From contig JAKSIC010000024.1 in the NCBI GenBank assembly GCA_024399015.1, positions 1 to 49,190 of the forward strand: DNA of 49,190 nucleotides, given 5' to 3'. Under the pieces are notes generated by a model. The model was given only the letters and a program-made list of their open reading frames with translations, did no database searches and had not been told where the DNA came from. Source of the DNA: Fibrobacter sp. (lineage in GTDB: Bacteria; Fibrobacterota; Fibrobacteria; Fibrobacterales; Fibrobacteraceae). Within the stretch, counting starts at the first letter, position 1. Each line of letters begins with the position of its first letter. Both the position numbers and the translations under genes were made by a program. Below, piece after piece: positions 15,808 to 24,432 of this stretch.

Positions 15808-15831
15808 GACTAGGAGAACTTGCGCCTAGTC
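15808..15831 (+). promoter_or_regulatory. 7-bp dyad upstream of the Rpn-like fragment
   Basis: GACTAGG (15808-15814) and CCTAGTC (15825-15831) form a perfect inverted repeat with a 10-nt loop, 34 bases before the ATG. An AT-rich TATATAT tract precedes it and could be a -10 region. Role unknown. Confidence 0.3.
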
Positions 15832-15865
15832 TCGTCTGGCAATATCGCCTGCTGCACTAAAAAAC

Positions 15866-16177
15866 ATGCTTATGGGAAATGAAAAACGCAATCGCGACCA
15901 TGATGGTTTCTTGAAATACGTTTACTCGGTACCCGAAAATGTACACTCGTTTTTCAATATCGCCTCAAAGACAAACTTAAGCCTTGCTGCAATGCTTTCG
16001 GAAGTGGACCTTACCACTCTTGAAGAAATCCCAGAGGCCTACAACGAGGTGCAGGAGCGTGGCGAAGCGGATGTCGCATTTAAGGTCAAGTCGAACTCTG
16101 GTGAAGAAGTATTCTTCGACATCCCGCTTTCGCAGGTCCTTGAACTTCAGCAGGAACTTCAGAACGCATCTTTGTAA
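15866..16177 (+). CDS. N-terminal fragment resembling Rpn/YhgA-like PD-(D/E)XK nuclease
   Basis: 103 residues. The text HDGFLKYVYSVPENVHSFFN, then LTTLEEIPEAY and a DVAFKVKSNSGEEVFFDIPL strand pair, matches the start of Rpn-family recombination-promoting nucleases (Transposase_31). Members usually run to about 300 residues and carry the rest of the catalytic site next; here the frame ends right after that strand. No continuation is seen in the other frames before the GH10 promoter region. The start may be the ATG at 15866 or 15872; neither has a good ribosome-binding site. Probably a decayed or truncated mobile-associated gene, or a stand-alone small protein. Confidence 0.5.
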   Translation: MLMGNEKRNRDHDGFLKYVYSVPENVHSFFNIASKTNLSLAAMLSEVDLTTLEEIPEAYNEVQERGEADVAFKVKSNSGEEVFFDIPLSQVLELQQELQNASL

Positions 16178-16235
16178 ATCGATCCTGCCGTATAGTTTCT
16201 GAATTCACTTGATACAGTCGTAAACGTTTTTTGAA

Positions 16236-16263
16236 TTGCTGAAGGCTTATTCAGCGCTATAAT
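16236..16263 (+). promoter_or_regulatory. Promoter with internal dyad for the GH10 xylanase
   Basis: TTGCTG (16236-16241), a 16-bp spacer and TATAAT (16258-16263). The spacer carries a perfect dyad, GCTGAA (16238-16243) and TTCAGC (16250-16255), placed where a repressor would block polymerase. About 44 bases before the ATG. Confidence 0.5.
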
Positions 16264-16306
16264 ATTTATATTCTTGGTGTAAAAACCGATTTGAATAGGA
16301 ATATTT

Positions 16307-18100
16307 ATGCACAAATCCTTGAAAACTGCCCTTTGGGCTCTGTCGATGTTGGCTTTGGCAAATTGCGCCTCCAGCGAAAATGCCGCTCCCGCTGTTATTT
16401 CTACTGCAGGTGGCCCTGCCAGCATGGCTGTGGCATCGGCCAATGCGGCAAGTGTTCCGCCCACCAGTTGCAGCCCCGATGAATTTGAAGAAATCGGTGG
16501 CGCCAACAAGATGACCAACGGCGACATGGAATATGGCGATGGTGGTTGGTATCTGTGGATCAAGGAAGATGGTCGCAAGACTGCCAAGGTGGAAAGCAAG
16601 ATTGGCGTTCCGGGCATTGGCGTAAACTGCACCAACGGCGCCCAGGTCATTGTGACGGAATTGCCGGATCCTTGGTGGGGCTTGCAGCTCCAACCGCCTA
16701 AGTTCCTTGCGGACTCCTCCTATTACACCTTGTCCTTCGTGGCAAGGGGCAACATGGCTATGAACGCCGTGGTCCAGGGTGGCCCCGATACGGAATACAA
16801 GCAGAAGGAAAGTGCTTCCTACGCCTTGACTCCGGAATGGCAGACTTACTCCATGACCTTCCTTGCCGACCAGAAGGGTTACGGCCTGAACAACGTTACT
16901 TTCCAGATCGGTATCCAGAAGGGTTGGATGCAGATTGACAATGTGTCCATCGAAAAGCAGGGCGATTTGGACACCACTTGGTATGCTGAAGCAGATTCCC
17001 GCATTGCAGAAGTCCGCCAGACTGATTTCGAAGTGAAGGCAAACCCGGGCGAAGAAGTTTCCGTGAAGCTTGTCCGTCATGATTTCCCCTTCGGTACCGC
17101 TCTCGCATTCTACGGTCCGGACAAGGACAGCACCGAAAAGTGGTACAAGGAAGCTGCCAAGAAGTATTTCTGGCACGGCGTCACTGAAAACCAGTTCAAG
17201 TGGCCGGAATACGAACGTAAGGAAGGCAAGCCTCTCCGCGAAGAAATGGATCGCTACGTGAAGTTCGCTCAGGAAAACGGCTGGTCTCTCCGTGGTCACG
17301 CTCTGTACTGGGCTCATCAGGGTTACGGCTTCGACAAACATTTCTCCAACCCCAATAAGGCTAGCCAGTGCGAAGACTTCGGCAAGAAGCTGAAGGCTCG
17401 CATCAATCGCGACCTGAAGGAATACAAGGGCAAGATTGTGGAATACGATGTGTGGAACGAACCGATCCACGAAATGTACACCACCAACCTTTGCGGAATC
17501 AACTATCTGGATAGCGCCTTCATCTGGGCTCACGAGGCCGATCCTGAAGCAGTCCTCTACATCAACGACTACCAGGTGGTTGCCGCCGGTGAAACCGACC
17601 GCTACATCAGCCTTATCAAGGGCATGCTGGACCGTAAGGTTCCTGTGATGGGCATTGGCGTGCAGTGCCACTTCGGTACTCGTCCCGTGGTTCCCGCCCT
17701 GATTCGCGAACGTTTGGATAAGCTGGCTGCCTTGGGTCTCCCCATCAAGGTGACTGAACTTGACTTTGGCGCCTGGGACAAGGGCCTCACCATCTCCGAA
17801 GAAGAACAGGCTAGCGAATACGAAAAGGTGCTTCGTACCTTGTTCAGCCATCCTGCTGTAAATGGTATCGTCATGTGGGGCTTCTGGGATAACCGCCACT
17901 GGGTACAGCGCGGCGGTATCATTCGTGCCGACGGTTCTGAAAAGCCTGCCGCCACCAAGATTTACGACTTGTGGCACAAGGTTTGGACCACCGAAGCTAC
18001 TGCAACTGCTGACGAAAACGGCGTTGCAAAGTTCCGTGGTTTCAAGGGTAAATATCAGGTTACAATCGGTGGTAAAACTTCTGAAACCTACGTGAAGTAA
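16307..18100 (+). CDS. GH10-type endo-xylanase lipoprotein with CBM4/9-like module
   Basis: Lipoprotein signal with candidate lipidated Cys20 (LANC). A carbohydrate-binding module of CBM4/9 type lies at about residues 55-215 (MTNGDMEYGDGGW, WQTYSMTFLAD). The GH10 barrel runs from about 240 to 555, with general acid E385 in WNEP and nucleophile E484 in TELDF. The last 40 residues are a small beta segment (GVAKFRGFKGKYQVTIGGK). Two active-site features differ from standard xylanases: HALYWAHQ (W335-A336-H337) where W-H is usual, and WGFWDNRHW. This resembles the planctomycete/plant-like branch of GH10. Likely cleaves xylan at the cell surface. Ribosome-binding site AGGA; own promoter and terminator. 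Confidence 0.9.
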   Translation: MHKSLKTALWALSMLALANCASSENAAPAVISTAGGPASMAVASANAASVPPTSCSPDEFEEIGGANKMTNGDMEYGDGGWYLWIKEDGRKTAKVESKIGVPGIGVNCTNGAQVIVTELPDPWWGLQLQPPKFLADSSYYTLSFVARGNMAMNAVVQGGPDTEYKQKESASYALTPEWQTYSMTFLADQKGYGLNNVTFQIGIQKGWMQIDNVSIEKQGDLDTTWYAEADSRIAEVRQTDFEVKANPGEEVSVKLVRHDFPFGTALAFYGPDKDSTEKWYKEAAKKYFWHGVTENQFKWPEYERKEGKPLREEMDRYVKFAQENGWSLRGHALYWAHQGYGFDKHFSNPNKASQCEDFGKKLKARINRDLKEYKGKIVEYDVWNEPIHEMYTTNLCGINYLDSAFIWAHEADPEAVLYINDYQVVAAGETDRYISLIKGMLDRKVPVMGIGVQCHFGTRPVVPALIRERLDKLAALGLPIKVTELDFGAWDKGLTISEEEQASEYEKVLRTLFSHPAVNGIVMWGFWDNRHWVQRGGIIRADGSEKPAATKIYDLWHKVWTTEATATADENGVAKFRGFKGKYQVTIGGKTSETYVK

Positions 18101-18139
18101 AAGCTGTCAATTGTAAAATTATTTTACTGTGATTTAAGT

Positions 18140-18168
18140 CCGTCTCCATAGCGAGACGGGCTTTTTTT
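18140..18168 (+). terminator. Terminator of the xylanase gene
   Basis: CCGTCTC (18140-18146) pairs with GAGACGG (18153-18159) around a 6-nt loop, followed by seven T. It isolates the xylanase from the CotH gene, whose -35 box begins at the next base but one. Confidence 0.85.
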
Positions 18169-18169
18169 A

Positions 18170-18198
18170 TTGACTTGATAGGAACAAAAAAATATATT
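18170..18198 (+). promoter_or_regulatory. Promoter of the CotH-domain gene
   Basis: TTGACT (18170-18175), a 17-bp spacer and TATATT (18193-18198). Good sigma-70-type promoter placed immediately behind the upstream terminator; leader of about 35 bases to the ATG at 18242. Confidence 0.7.
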
Positions 18199-18241
18199 CA
18201 CAACGGATTTATCCTTTGTATACAAAAGGACTGTTTGGTTT

Positions 18242-20131
18242 ATGAAGAGAATTTGTTTTTCTGCGTTTTTCGCCGGCGCCTTGTTGGTGGCTTGTTCTGG
18301 AACAACCGAGCCGGAAGATAAGATAATTGTAGATGAAAATGGCAACGAAATTCCCGAGTCTGCACTTGATGAAATTTTGGTAACAGACTGGGTTGCTGAA
18401 GCTGCCAAGGAAGATGGCCCCACTAAGAAGGTCTTGCCTAAGGTGACTCTGCCGCCTGCAGGTTTTTATAAGTCCGTCGATATTGCTGTACCGACTCCGA
18501 CTGTTGAGGGCGGGGTGGTGCGTTGTACTTTTGATGGCGAAGAACCGACATTGTCCTCTGAGTTGTTTACCGAACCTATGACAATTAAGTCTTCCACGGT
18601 AATTCGTTGTACGGAATTTGTTGCGGATACTGCTGCTGCCAAATCCACAGAAACATATCTCATTGATGAGTCTGTTTCTATGCCGGTGGTTGCCGTGACG
18701 GTGCCTGACTGGTATTATACGGGTTATCTCAAGTTGGACCGTTGTGAGAATCCGCCCTGCAAAGATGCTCCCTATTGGCAGGATACGGCGGTTGCGGCCC
18801 ATGTGGAGTATTTTCCTAATGGTAGTGCTTCCTTGTCCAAGGCTTTCGAAATTGATGCGGAAGCGTCTATCATGGGTGGCTATAGCAAGGATCAAAAGAA
18901 AAAGTCTGTTTCCATCAACATGAAGAAGAAACTTCAGAAGGGACATTTCAGATACCCGTTGTTCGAAACTCGCGCGTACCAGAAAAAGTTTAAGGGATTT
19001 ATTCTTCGTAATAACGGTAACCGCTTCGTTAGTGACTATATTGAAGATCCCATGGCCACAAGTCTTCTGGAAGGAACCAATGTGGATTATCAGCGTTCTC
19101 GCCAGGTGGTGGTTTTCTATAACGGTCACTACTATGGCATCCATGATATGCGTGAAAAGCTGAACGAACATTTTGTAGAAACCAACTATGGTATTGATGC
19201 CGAGGCTGTAGACTTTATTAAGCACATAAACAAGTCTGTTGAAGCTAGTGGAGGCTCTGCTGATGATTACATTGACTTGCTGAATTATGTGGCTTCTAAC
19301 GATTTGTCCGGCGAAAATAATGAAGCCTATAAGAATATTAAGACCCGATTGAATGTAGCCAGCCTGGTTGACTACTTTGCTGCGCAGATTTACTACCACA
19401 ATGGAGACTGGCCCAATAACAACGTTCGAGCATGGCGTTCCGGAACCCAGAAGTGGAAATTTGTTGCCTATGATATAGACCATGGCTTTGATTGGATGTG
19501 GGGCGTTGATGAGGGCGCTTTCAATCAAGAAACGAACATGTTTACATGGATAAAGCAAGGTGGTCATAGTGGCTGTATGAATTCCGATAGTCCTCTTTGT
19601 TTTCATAACTTGTATGTGAACTTGATGAAGAATCCTGAGTTCAAGAGAACATTCATTAATAGAGCGTCTGTTATCTATTCGAACTATGTGAATTCCGAAA
19701 AGGTTACCGCTGCTGCAGAACGTATTGTGGCCACAATTCCTGAAGCAGAGTCGGAAAGAGATATGAAAAAGTTTGACCGTTCCAAACTTTGGTACAAGAA
19801 TTCCTGTGGCAAGGGCTTCTCCGTTACTGGAAGTTGCCTTAAGGAATGGGCATCGGAAAGAGATCCGAAGGTCCGTGCTGAATTTAAAAAGGAATTTGGC
19901 TTAAGCGACGACGTTACGGTTGGCTTCTCCTGGGCTGGCAATGGCAAGATTCTTTTGGATGGTAATCCTCTTCCGGAAAATAACTATGTCGGTACATTCT
20001 TTGGTGGAAACCTCATGGAGCTGACTGCTTACGGTGAAGGTAAGTTCCTGGGTTGGGAAGATGGTTCTACCGAAAATCCACGTCTGATCATGCCGGTAAG
20101 TGGAACGGTTTATACTGCCGTGTTTGAATAA
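18242..20131 (+). CDS. CotH-kinase-domain lipoprotein
   Basis: Lipoprotein signal with Cys18 (LLVAC). Residues about 75-145 look like a chitobiase/hexosaminidase C-terminal-type sandwich (VRCTFDGEEPTLSSELF). The CotH domain spans about 150-500, with the nucleotide-binding glycine segment near YYGIHDMREKLNEHF (about 297) and the metal-site motif VAYDIDHGFDW (about 408). The C-terminal 50 residues resemble an InlB B-repeat-like module (FLGWEDGSTENPRLIM). CotH proteins are atypical protein kinases, named from spore coats but also found in cellulolytic bacteria. A role in phosphorylating or anchoring surface proteins is inference. 629 residues. Confidence 0.85.
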   Translation: MKRICFSAFFAGALLVACSGTTEPEDKIIVDENGNEIPESALDEILVTDWVAEAAKEDGPTKKVLPKVTLPPAGFYKSVDIAVPTPTVEGGVVRCTFDGEEPTLSSELFTEPMTIKSSTVIRCTEFVADTAAAKSTETYLIDESVSMPVVAVTVPDWYYTGYLKLDRCENPPCKDAPYWQDTAVAAHVEYFPNGSASLSKAFEIDAEASIMGGYSKDQKKKSVSINMKKKLQKGHFRYPLFETRAYQKKFKGFILRNNGNRFVSDYIEDPMATSLLEGTNVDYQRSRQVVVFYNGHYYGIHDMREKLNEHFVETNYGIDAEAVDFIKHINKSVEASGGSADDYIDLLNYVASNDLSGENNEAYKNIKTRLNVASLVDYFAAQIYYHNGDWPNNNVRAWRSGTQKWKFVAYDIDHGFDWMWGVDEGAFNQETNMFTWIKQGGHSGCMNSDSPLCFHNLYVNLMKNPEFKRTFINRASVIYSNYVNSEKVTAAAERIVATIPEAESERDMKKFDRSKLWYKNSCGKGFSVTGSCLKEWASERDPKVRAEFKKEFGLSDDVTVGFSWAGNGKILLDGNPLPENNYVGTFFGGNLMELTAYGEGKFLGWEDGSTENPRLIMPVSGTVYTAVFE

Positions 20132-20152
20132 GGTTTGAAGACAAATTAGTAC

Positions 20153-20190
20153 AAAGGTCTGTTGCGGTTGCCGCGACGGACCTTTTCTTT
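20153..20190 (+). terminator. Terminator of the CotH-domain gene
   Basis: AAAGGTCTGTTGCGG (20153-20167) pairs over 15 bp (two G-T pairs) with 20171-20185 around a 3-nt loop, followed by a T-rich tract. 21 bases past the stop. Confidence 0.85.
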
Positions 20191-20235
20191 TGGGGTGAAA
20201 TTTTCTATTTTGCGGCTCGCAAGGAAGGGAGACGA

Positions 20236-21645
20236 ATGTTAGGAAAGGTCATCGGATTTTTTAAGCCTGTAAAGTTCAAGAAGAACGGGGACATCCACGA
20301 TGTTTTGGTGGTTGCCCTTCCCATGCTTTTGTCCATGTCCTTCGACACGCTCATGACCTTCGTTGACCGATTGTTCCTGAGTAAGCTTGGACCTGCCGAA
20401 ATGAATGCTAGCTTGGGGGCCGGCGGCATGAACATGGTACTTACTACGTTCTTTACCGGCATGATCAGCTATACCACTGCCATGGTGGCTCAACGTTTTG
20501 GAGCCGGCAAGAAGAACGAGTGCGCCAGCGTATTTATGCAGGCGGTGTACCTTTCCATCGTTTGTGTGCCTCTGCTTTACTTGACCATCCCGCTGGGACA
20601 CTTGATCTTTGACCATCAGGGTGTGGCGCCCGACCAGCTGGTGCATCAGAAGACCTACTTCAACATCTTGATGTTCGGTGGGGTAGTTACCCTTATTCGA
20701 AATGCGGCGCCCTGCTTCTTTAGCGGTATCGGCGAAACTAAGATTATTATGAAGGCAGCCTTCGTGGGCATGCTGGTGAACATTGTCTGCAACTACTTCC
20801 TGATTTTTGGTGTGGGACCGTTCCCTCGTTTTGGTGTGGCTGGCGCCGCCTACGGAACCGTTATCGGAAACATTGTTTCTACCGCCATGCTCTTTATTGT
20901 CTATTTCAGCAAGAAGAACCACTGTCGTTTTGCAACCCGCAGCAACCTGAAGGTGAACTTTGAACAAGTCAAGGAATTGCTGAAGCGCGGTCTCCCTTCA
21001 GGCGTGGAAATGTTCCTGAACATGGCTGCGTTCCAACTTTTGATTCTCATCTTCCATGGTCTTGGTCCCGAAATGGCCACGGCCGCTTCCGTGATGTTCA
21101 ACTGGGACATGGTGGCTTACGTTCCCCTGATGGGCCTTGAAGTGGCGTCTACCAGCCTGGTTGGAAGGTATGTGGGGGCGAAGCAGGCTGCAGCGGCTAC
21201 ACGATCTACACGATCCGGACTTAAGGTGGGCTGGGCCTATTCCTTGATGATCGGTGTGCTGCTGGTTTTCCTGCCTGGCGTTTTGACGGATATTTTCAGG
21301 CCTGAAGCAACGGCTTCCGCCGAGGCTTTGGCCATTTTTGAGGCGGCCCGCCCCATGAGCATTTTCATGTTGCGATTCGCCACTATCTACATCTTTGTGG
21401 AAGTATTACTGGTAATCTACTGCGGAGCTCTGCGTGGTGCCGGCGATACGGTCTGGGTCATGATTGCCTGTGGCATTATGAACTGGTTCAATACTGTCGC
21501 CCTCTATGTAGCAACGCATATTTTTAACGTTCCGGGTCACTATGCCTGGATTATTGTGGTGGGGGTTTACGGAACCGCTCCGCTGATTTTCTGGCGCCGT
21601 TGGAAGAACGGCAAGTGGCGCCGCCACGTGCTGGACGCCGAGTAA
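20236..21645 (+). CDS. MATE-family multidrug/sodium efflux transporter
   Basis: 469 residues with about 12 hydrophobic helices in two similar halves. Family cues include LPMLLSMSFDTLMTFVDRLFL in helix 1, AQRFGAGK after helix 2, FGVAGAAYGTVIG in helix 5-6, the second-half LPSGVEMFLNM and GALRGAGDTVWVM. Exports cationic or aromatic compounds using a sodium or proton gradient; the substrate cannot be read from sequence. Ribosome-binding site AAGGGAG. A TATTTTG element at 20206-20212 is a possible -10. Convergent with psuG. Confidence 0.93.
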   Translation: MLGKVIGFFKPVKFKKNGDIHDVLVVALPMLLSMSFDTLMTFVDRLFLSKLGPAEMNASLGAGGMNMVLTTFFTGMISYTTAMVAQRFGAGKKNECASVFMQAVYLSIVCVPLLYLTIPLGHLIFDHQGVAPDQLVHQKTYFNILMFGGVVTLIRNAAPCFFSGIGETKIIMKAAFVGMLVNIVCNYFLIFGVGPFPRFGVAGAAYGTVIGNIVSTAMLFIVYFSKKNHCRFATRSNLKVNFEQVKELLKRGLPSGVEMFLNMAAFQLLILIFHGLGPEMATAASVMFNWDMVAYVPLMGLEVASTSLVGRYVGAKQAAAATRSTRSGLKVGWAYSLMIGVLLVFLPGVLTDIFRPEATASAEALAIFEAARPMSIFMLRFATIYIFVEVLLVIYCGALRGAGDTVWVMIACGIMNWFNTVALYVATHIFNVPGHYAWIIVVGVYGTAPLIFWRRWKNGKWRRHVLDAE

Positions 21646-21664
21646 TCGGCTTTTGAAAAATGAA

Positions 21665-21706
21665 TAAAAAAAGAAAAACGCCCTTTTGACGGGGCGTTTC
21701 TTTTTT
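21665..21706. terminator. Bidirectional terminator between MATE gene and psuG
   Basis: AAACGCCC (21676-21683) pairs with GGGCGTTT (21692-21699). T run 21701-21706 serves the plus strand, and the A run 21666-21678 becomes a T run on the minus strand, so it serves both convergent genes. Confidence 0.85.
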
Positions 21707-21720
21707 GAAAGTCTTTGTTT

Positions 21721-22629
21721 TTACGGAAGAGCCTTGGCAATCTTTGCGGCCAGCTCTGCATTATTCAAGCGCAAGTGTTTTTGTGCTTCCACGCTTTCGG
21801 CGCCCATCTGGTTCTTGACGCTTTTCAGCAGGTAAGGCGTGATGGCCTTGCCCTTGATGTCGTCCCACACGGCTTCCTTCACGGCCTTCTCGATGGCGCG
21901 GTTCATTTCGCTTGCGTTCACGGCGTACTGTTCGGGAATGGGGTTGGTGACCAGAAGGCCGCCTTCCAGGTTCAGGGCCATCTTGGCTTCGAAGGCCTTG
22001 GCGATGGTTTCCACGTCGTCGGCGCGGTAGTCTACGTTGAAGTCGCTTTCTCGGGCCATGTAGGCGGGCAGTTTGTCGGTGCCGTAGCCAATGACAGGAA
22101 TGCTCTTGGTTTCAAGATATTCCAGGGTCAGACCCAAATCCAGGATGGACTTGGCTCCGGAACAGACGCAGACCACGTTGCTTACGGCTAGCTCTTCCAG
22201 GTCGGCGGAGATGTCCATGGATGTTTCTGCACCGCGGTGCACGCCACCGATTCCGCCTCCGGCAACCACCTTGATTCCCACCAGGTCTGCAATAAGCATG
22301 GTGGCGGCGATGGTCATGATGGCGTCCTTCTTCTGGGCGATGAGCATGGGAATGTCTCGGCGGGAAGCCTTGATCAGCTTGCCTTGCTTCTTGGCGAATT
22401 CCTCGATTTCTTCATCGGAAAGGCCAACCTTGATACGGCCGTCCTTGATGACGATGTGGGCGGGAATGGCTCCCAGTTCGCGAACCCTGTTGGCCAGGGT
22501 CTGGATGGTGTCACGATTCTCGGGGTAGGGGATTCCGTCAAATGCACCGGCTGATTCCAGGGCGACGATTGCTGAACCGTCTTCAAGGGCTTTACGGGCG
22601 TCTGGTTCGAAATCGATGTATTTAAGCAT
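21721..22629 (-). CDS. psuG: Pseudouridine-5'-phosphate glycosidase
   Basis: Cleaves pseudouridine 5'-phosphate to uracil and ribose 5-phosphate in pseudouridine salvage. Family signatures include IVALESAGAFDGIPYPEN, KVGLSDEEIEEF, ATMLIADLVGIKVVAGGGIGGVHRG, CSGAKSILDLGLTLEYLET and NPIP. 302 residues, normal. The start at 22629 is chosen because AGGAG lies 7 bases upstream and MLKYIDFEPDA fits; a longer in-frame start at 22665 is unlikely. The kinase partner psuK is not adjacent. Confidence 0.93.
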   Translation of the reverse strand: MLKYIDFEPDARKALEDGSAIVALESAGAFDGIPYPENRDTIQTLANRVRELGAIPAHIVIKDGRIKVGLSDEEIEEFAKKQGKLIKASRRDIPMLIAQKKDAIMTIAATMLIADLVGIKVVAGGGIGGVHRGAETSMDISADLEELAVSNVVCVCSGAKSILDLGLTLEYLETKSIPVIGYGTDKLPAYMARESDFNVDYRADDVETIAKAFEAKMALNLEGGLLVTNPIPEQYAVNASEMNRAIEKAVKEAVWDDIKGKAITPYLLKSVKNQMGAESVEAQKHLRLNNAELAAKIAKALP

Positions 22630-22653
22630 AAAAATCTCCTTTTTTTCGCATTT

Positions 22654-22661
22654 CAAAGATA
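22654..22661 (-). promoter_or_regulatory. TATCTTTG promoter element of psuG
   Basis: TATCTTTG on the minus strand, 24 bases before the psuG ATG, in the divergent space shared with ilvC. No clear -35 box. The same 8-mer precedes rlmN and the penicillin-binding protein gene. Confidence 0.5.
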
Positions 22662-22741
22662 GCAAAAATGCCGTATCGCTTGCCTTTTCCTATATTTACG
22701 CTCGTTAAAACTTTAATACTACTCAAAAGAGGTTCAATATC

Positions 22742-24250
22742 ATGGGTATGAATTACTTCAATACACTTCCGCTGCGTCGTCAGCTCGAAGAACTTGGCCA
22801 CTGCCGTTTCATGGAAGCATCTGAATTTGCCAATGGCACCGATGCTCTCAAGGGCAAGAAGATTGTTTTCGTTGGTTGCGGTGCTCAGGGCCTTCATCAG
22901 GGTCTCTGCCTCCGTGCTAGCGGTCTCGACGTTTCCTACGCTCTCCGTAAGGAAGCTATCGAAACCAAGCGCAAGTCCTACTTGAACGCTACCGAAAACG
23001 GCTTCACCGTTGGTACTTTTGAAGAACTCATCCCGCAGGCTGACCTGGTTTGCAACCTCACACCGGATAAGCAGCACCACAATGTGATCCCCACTCTCAT
23101 GCCGCTCATGAAGAAGGGGGCAGCTCTCTCCTACAGCCATGGCTTCAACATCGTTGAAGAAGGCCAGGAAATCCGTAAGGACATCACCGTTATCATGGTC
23201 GCTCCGAAGGGTCCGGGTTCCGAAGTTTGGACCGAATACCAGCGCGGTTTCGGTATGCCGAGCCTCATCGCCGTTCATCCGGACAATGACCCGGAAGGCA
23301 AGGGCTGGGACTATGCTAAGGCTTACGCAGTTGGCCTCCATGCAAACCGTCCGGGCGTTCTGGAAAGCGCATTCGTTGCAGAAGTGAAGTCTGACCTTAT
23401 GGGCGAACAGACCATCCTCTGCGGTATGCTCCAGACCGGTACAATTCTCTGCTACGACAAGATGGTCAAGGAATTCGGTGTAGAACCGGCATACGCAGTC
23501 AAGCTCATCCAGTACGGCTGGGAAACCATTTGCGAAGCCCTGAAGCACGGCGGCATCACCAATATGATGGACCGTCTCTCCAACCCGGCTAAGATTCGCG
23601 CAACCGAACTTGCTGAAAAGATGAAGAAGATCATGCGTCCTCTCTATCAGCAGCATCAGGACAACATTATCTCCGGTAAGTTCTCCAGCACCATGATGGA
23701 AGACTGGGAAGCTGGCGATAAGGACCTCCTGGCATGGCGCGCTGCTACTGGCGAACTGGAATTCGAAAAGGTTGCTGCTACCGATAAGGCTATCAGCGAA
23801 CAGGAATACTTCGACCGCGCAACTCTCATGGTCGCTATGATCAAGGCTGGCGTGGAACTGGCATTCGAAACCATGTGCTCCGTCGGCATCAAGCCCATGA
23901 GCGCTTACTACGAATCTCTCCACGAAACTCCGCTCATCGCAAACCTCATTGCTCGTAAGAAGCTCTACGAAATGAACCGCGTTATCTCCGATACCGCTGA
24001 ATACGGTTGCTACCTCTTCGCAAACGCTTGCGTACCTCTCCTCAAGGATTTCATGAAGGAAATCACCAAGGAAGATATCGGCGCTGTTTATGGCGAAGGC
24101 AAGACCACTGCTGTTGATAACGAACAGCTCATCAAGGTCAACGCTAACATCCGTAAGCACCCGGTTGAAGAAATCGGTGCATGGCTCCGTGCTCGCATGA
24201 CCGGTATGTCTGAAGCTCTCAAGGGCGCAGACGTCGCTATCTATCACTAA
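22742..24250 (+). CDS. ilvC: Ketol-acid reductoisomerase, class II
   Basis: Second step of branched-chain amino-acid synthesis: Mg-dependent alkyl migration and NADPH reduction of acetolactate or acetohydroxybutyrate. The Rossmann motif is [13 protein letters not shown] (about 38-50). The 502-residue length with two C-terminal knotted domains marks the long, E. coli-like class II, rather than the roughly 330-residue class I. Metal-site segments [15 protein letters not shown] and [13 protein letters not shown] are intact. Ribosome-binding site AGAGG. A TATATTTACG element at 22691-22700 is a probable -10. ilvB, ilvN and ilvD are not nearby, so the gene stands alone. Confidence 0.97.
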   Translation: MGMNYFNTLPLRRQLEELGHCRFMEASEFANGTDALKGKKIVFVGCGAQGLHQGLCLRASGLDVSYALRKEAIETKRKSYLNATENGFTVGTFEELIPQADLVCNLTPDKQHHNVIPTLMPLMKKGAALSYSHGFNIVEEGQEIRKDITVIMVAPKGPGSEVWTEYQRGFGMPSLIAVHPDNDPEGKGWDYAKAYAVGLHANRPGVLESAFVAEVKSDLMGEQTILCGMLQTGTILCYDKMVKEFGVEPAYAVKLIQYGWETICEALKHGGITNMMDRLSNPAKIRATELAEKMKKIMRPLYQQHQDNIISGKFSSTMMEDWEAGDKDLLAWRAATGELEFEKVAATDKAISEQEYFDRATLMVAMIKAGVELAFETMCSVGIKPMSAYYESLHETPLIANLIARKKLYEMNRVISDTAEYGCYLFANACVPLLKDFMKEITKEDIGAVYGEGKTTAVDNEQLIKVNANIRKHPVEEIGAWLRARMTGMSEALKGADVAIYH

Positions 24251-24274
24251 GTTTAACGCTTAGTTGAAAGCTTT

Positions 24275-24308
24275 AAAAGGTCGGTTCCCTAGGGAATCGG
24301 CCTTTTTT
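24275..24308 (+). terminator. Terminator of ilvC
   Basis: AAAAGGTCGGTTCCC (24275-24289) pairs with the GGGAATCGGCCTTTT arm (292-306) with TA at the tip, then a T run. Very stable stem, 24 bases past the stop. Confidence 0.9.
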
Positions 24309-24432
24309 GTTTGCTTCTCTCAACCCGTCTTCCAACTTGGAATATAGTTGTGTACACTAATTGTATAGAAAATGGAAAAAGGCCCTCCAATTAATATATG
24401 TTACTAGAGTGTAAGGATAATTGGGTGGTTTT

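Noticed and set aside
15984-16202. Frameshifted continuation of the Rpn-like fragment
   Set aside because: The alternative frame overlaps the fragment itself and shows no nuclease motifs, so a simple frameshift does not restore the gene.
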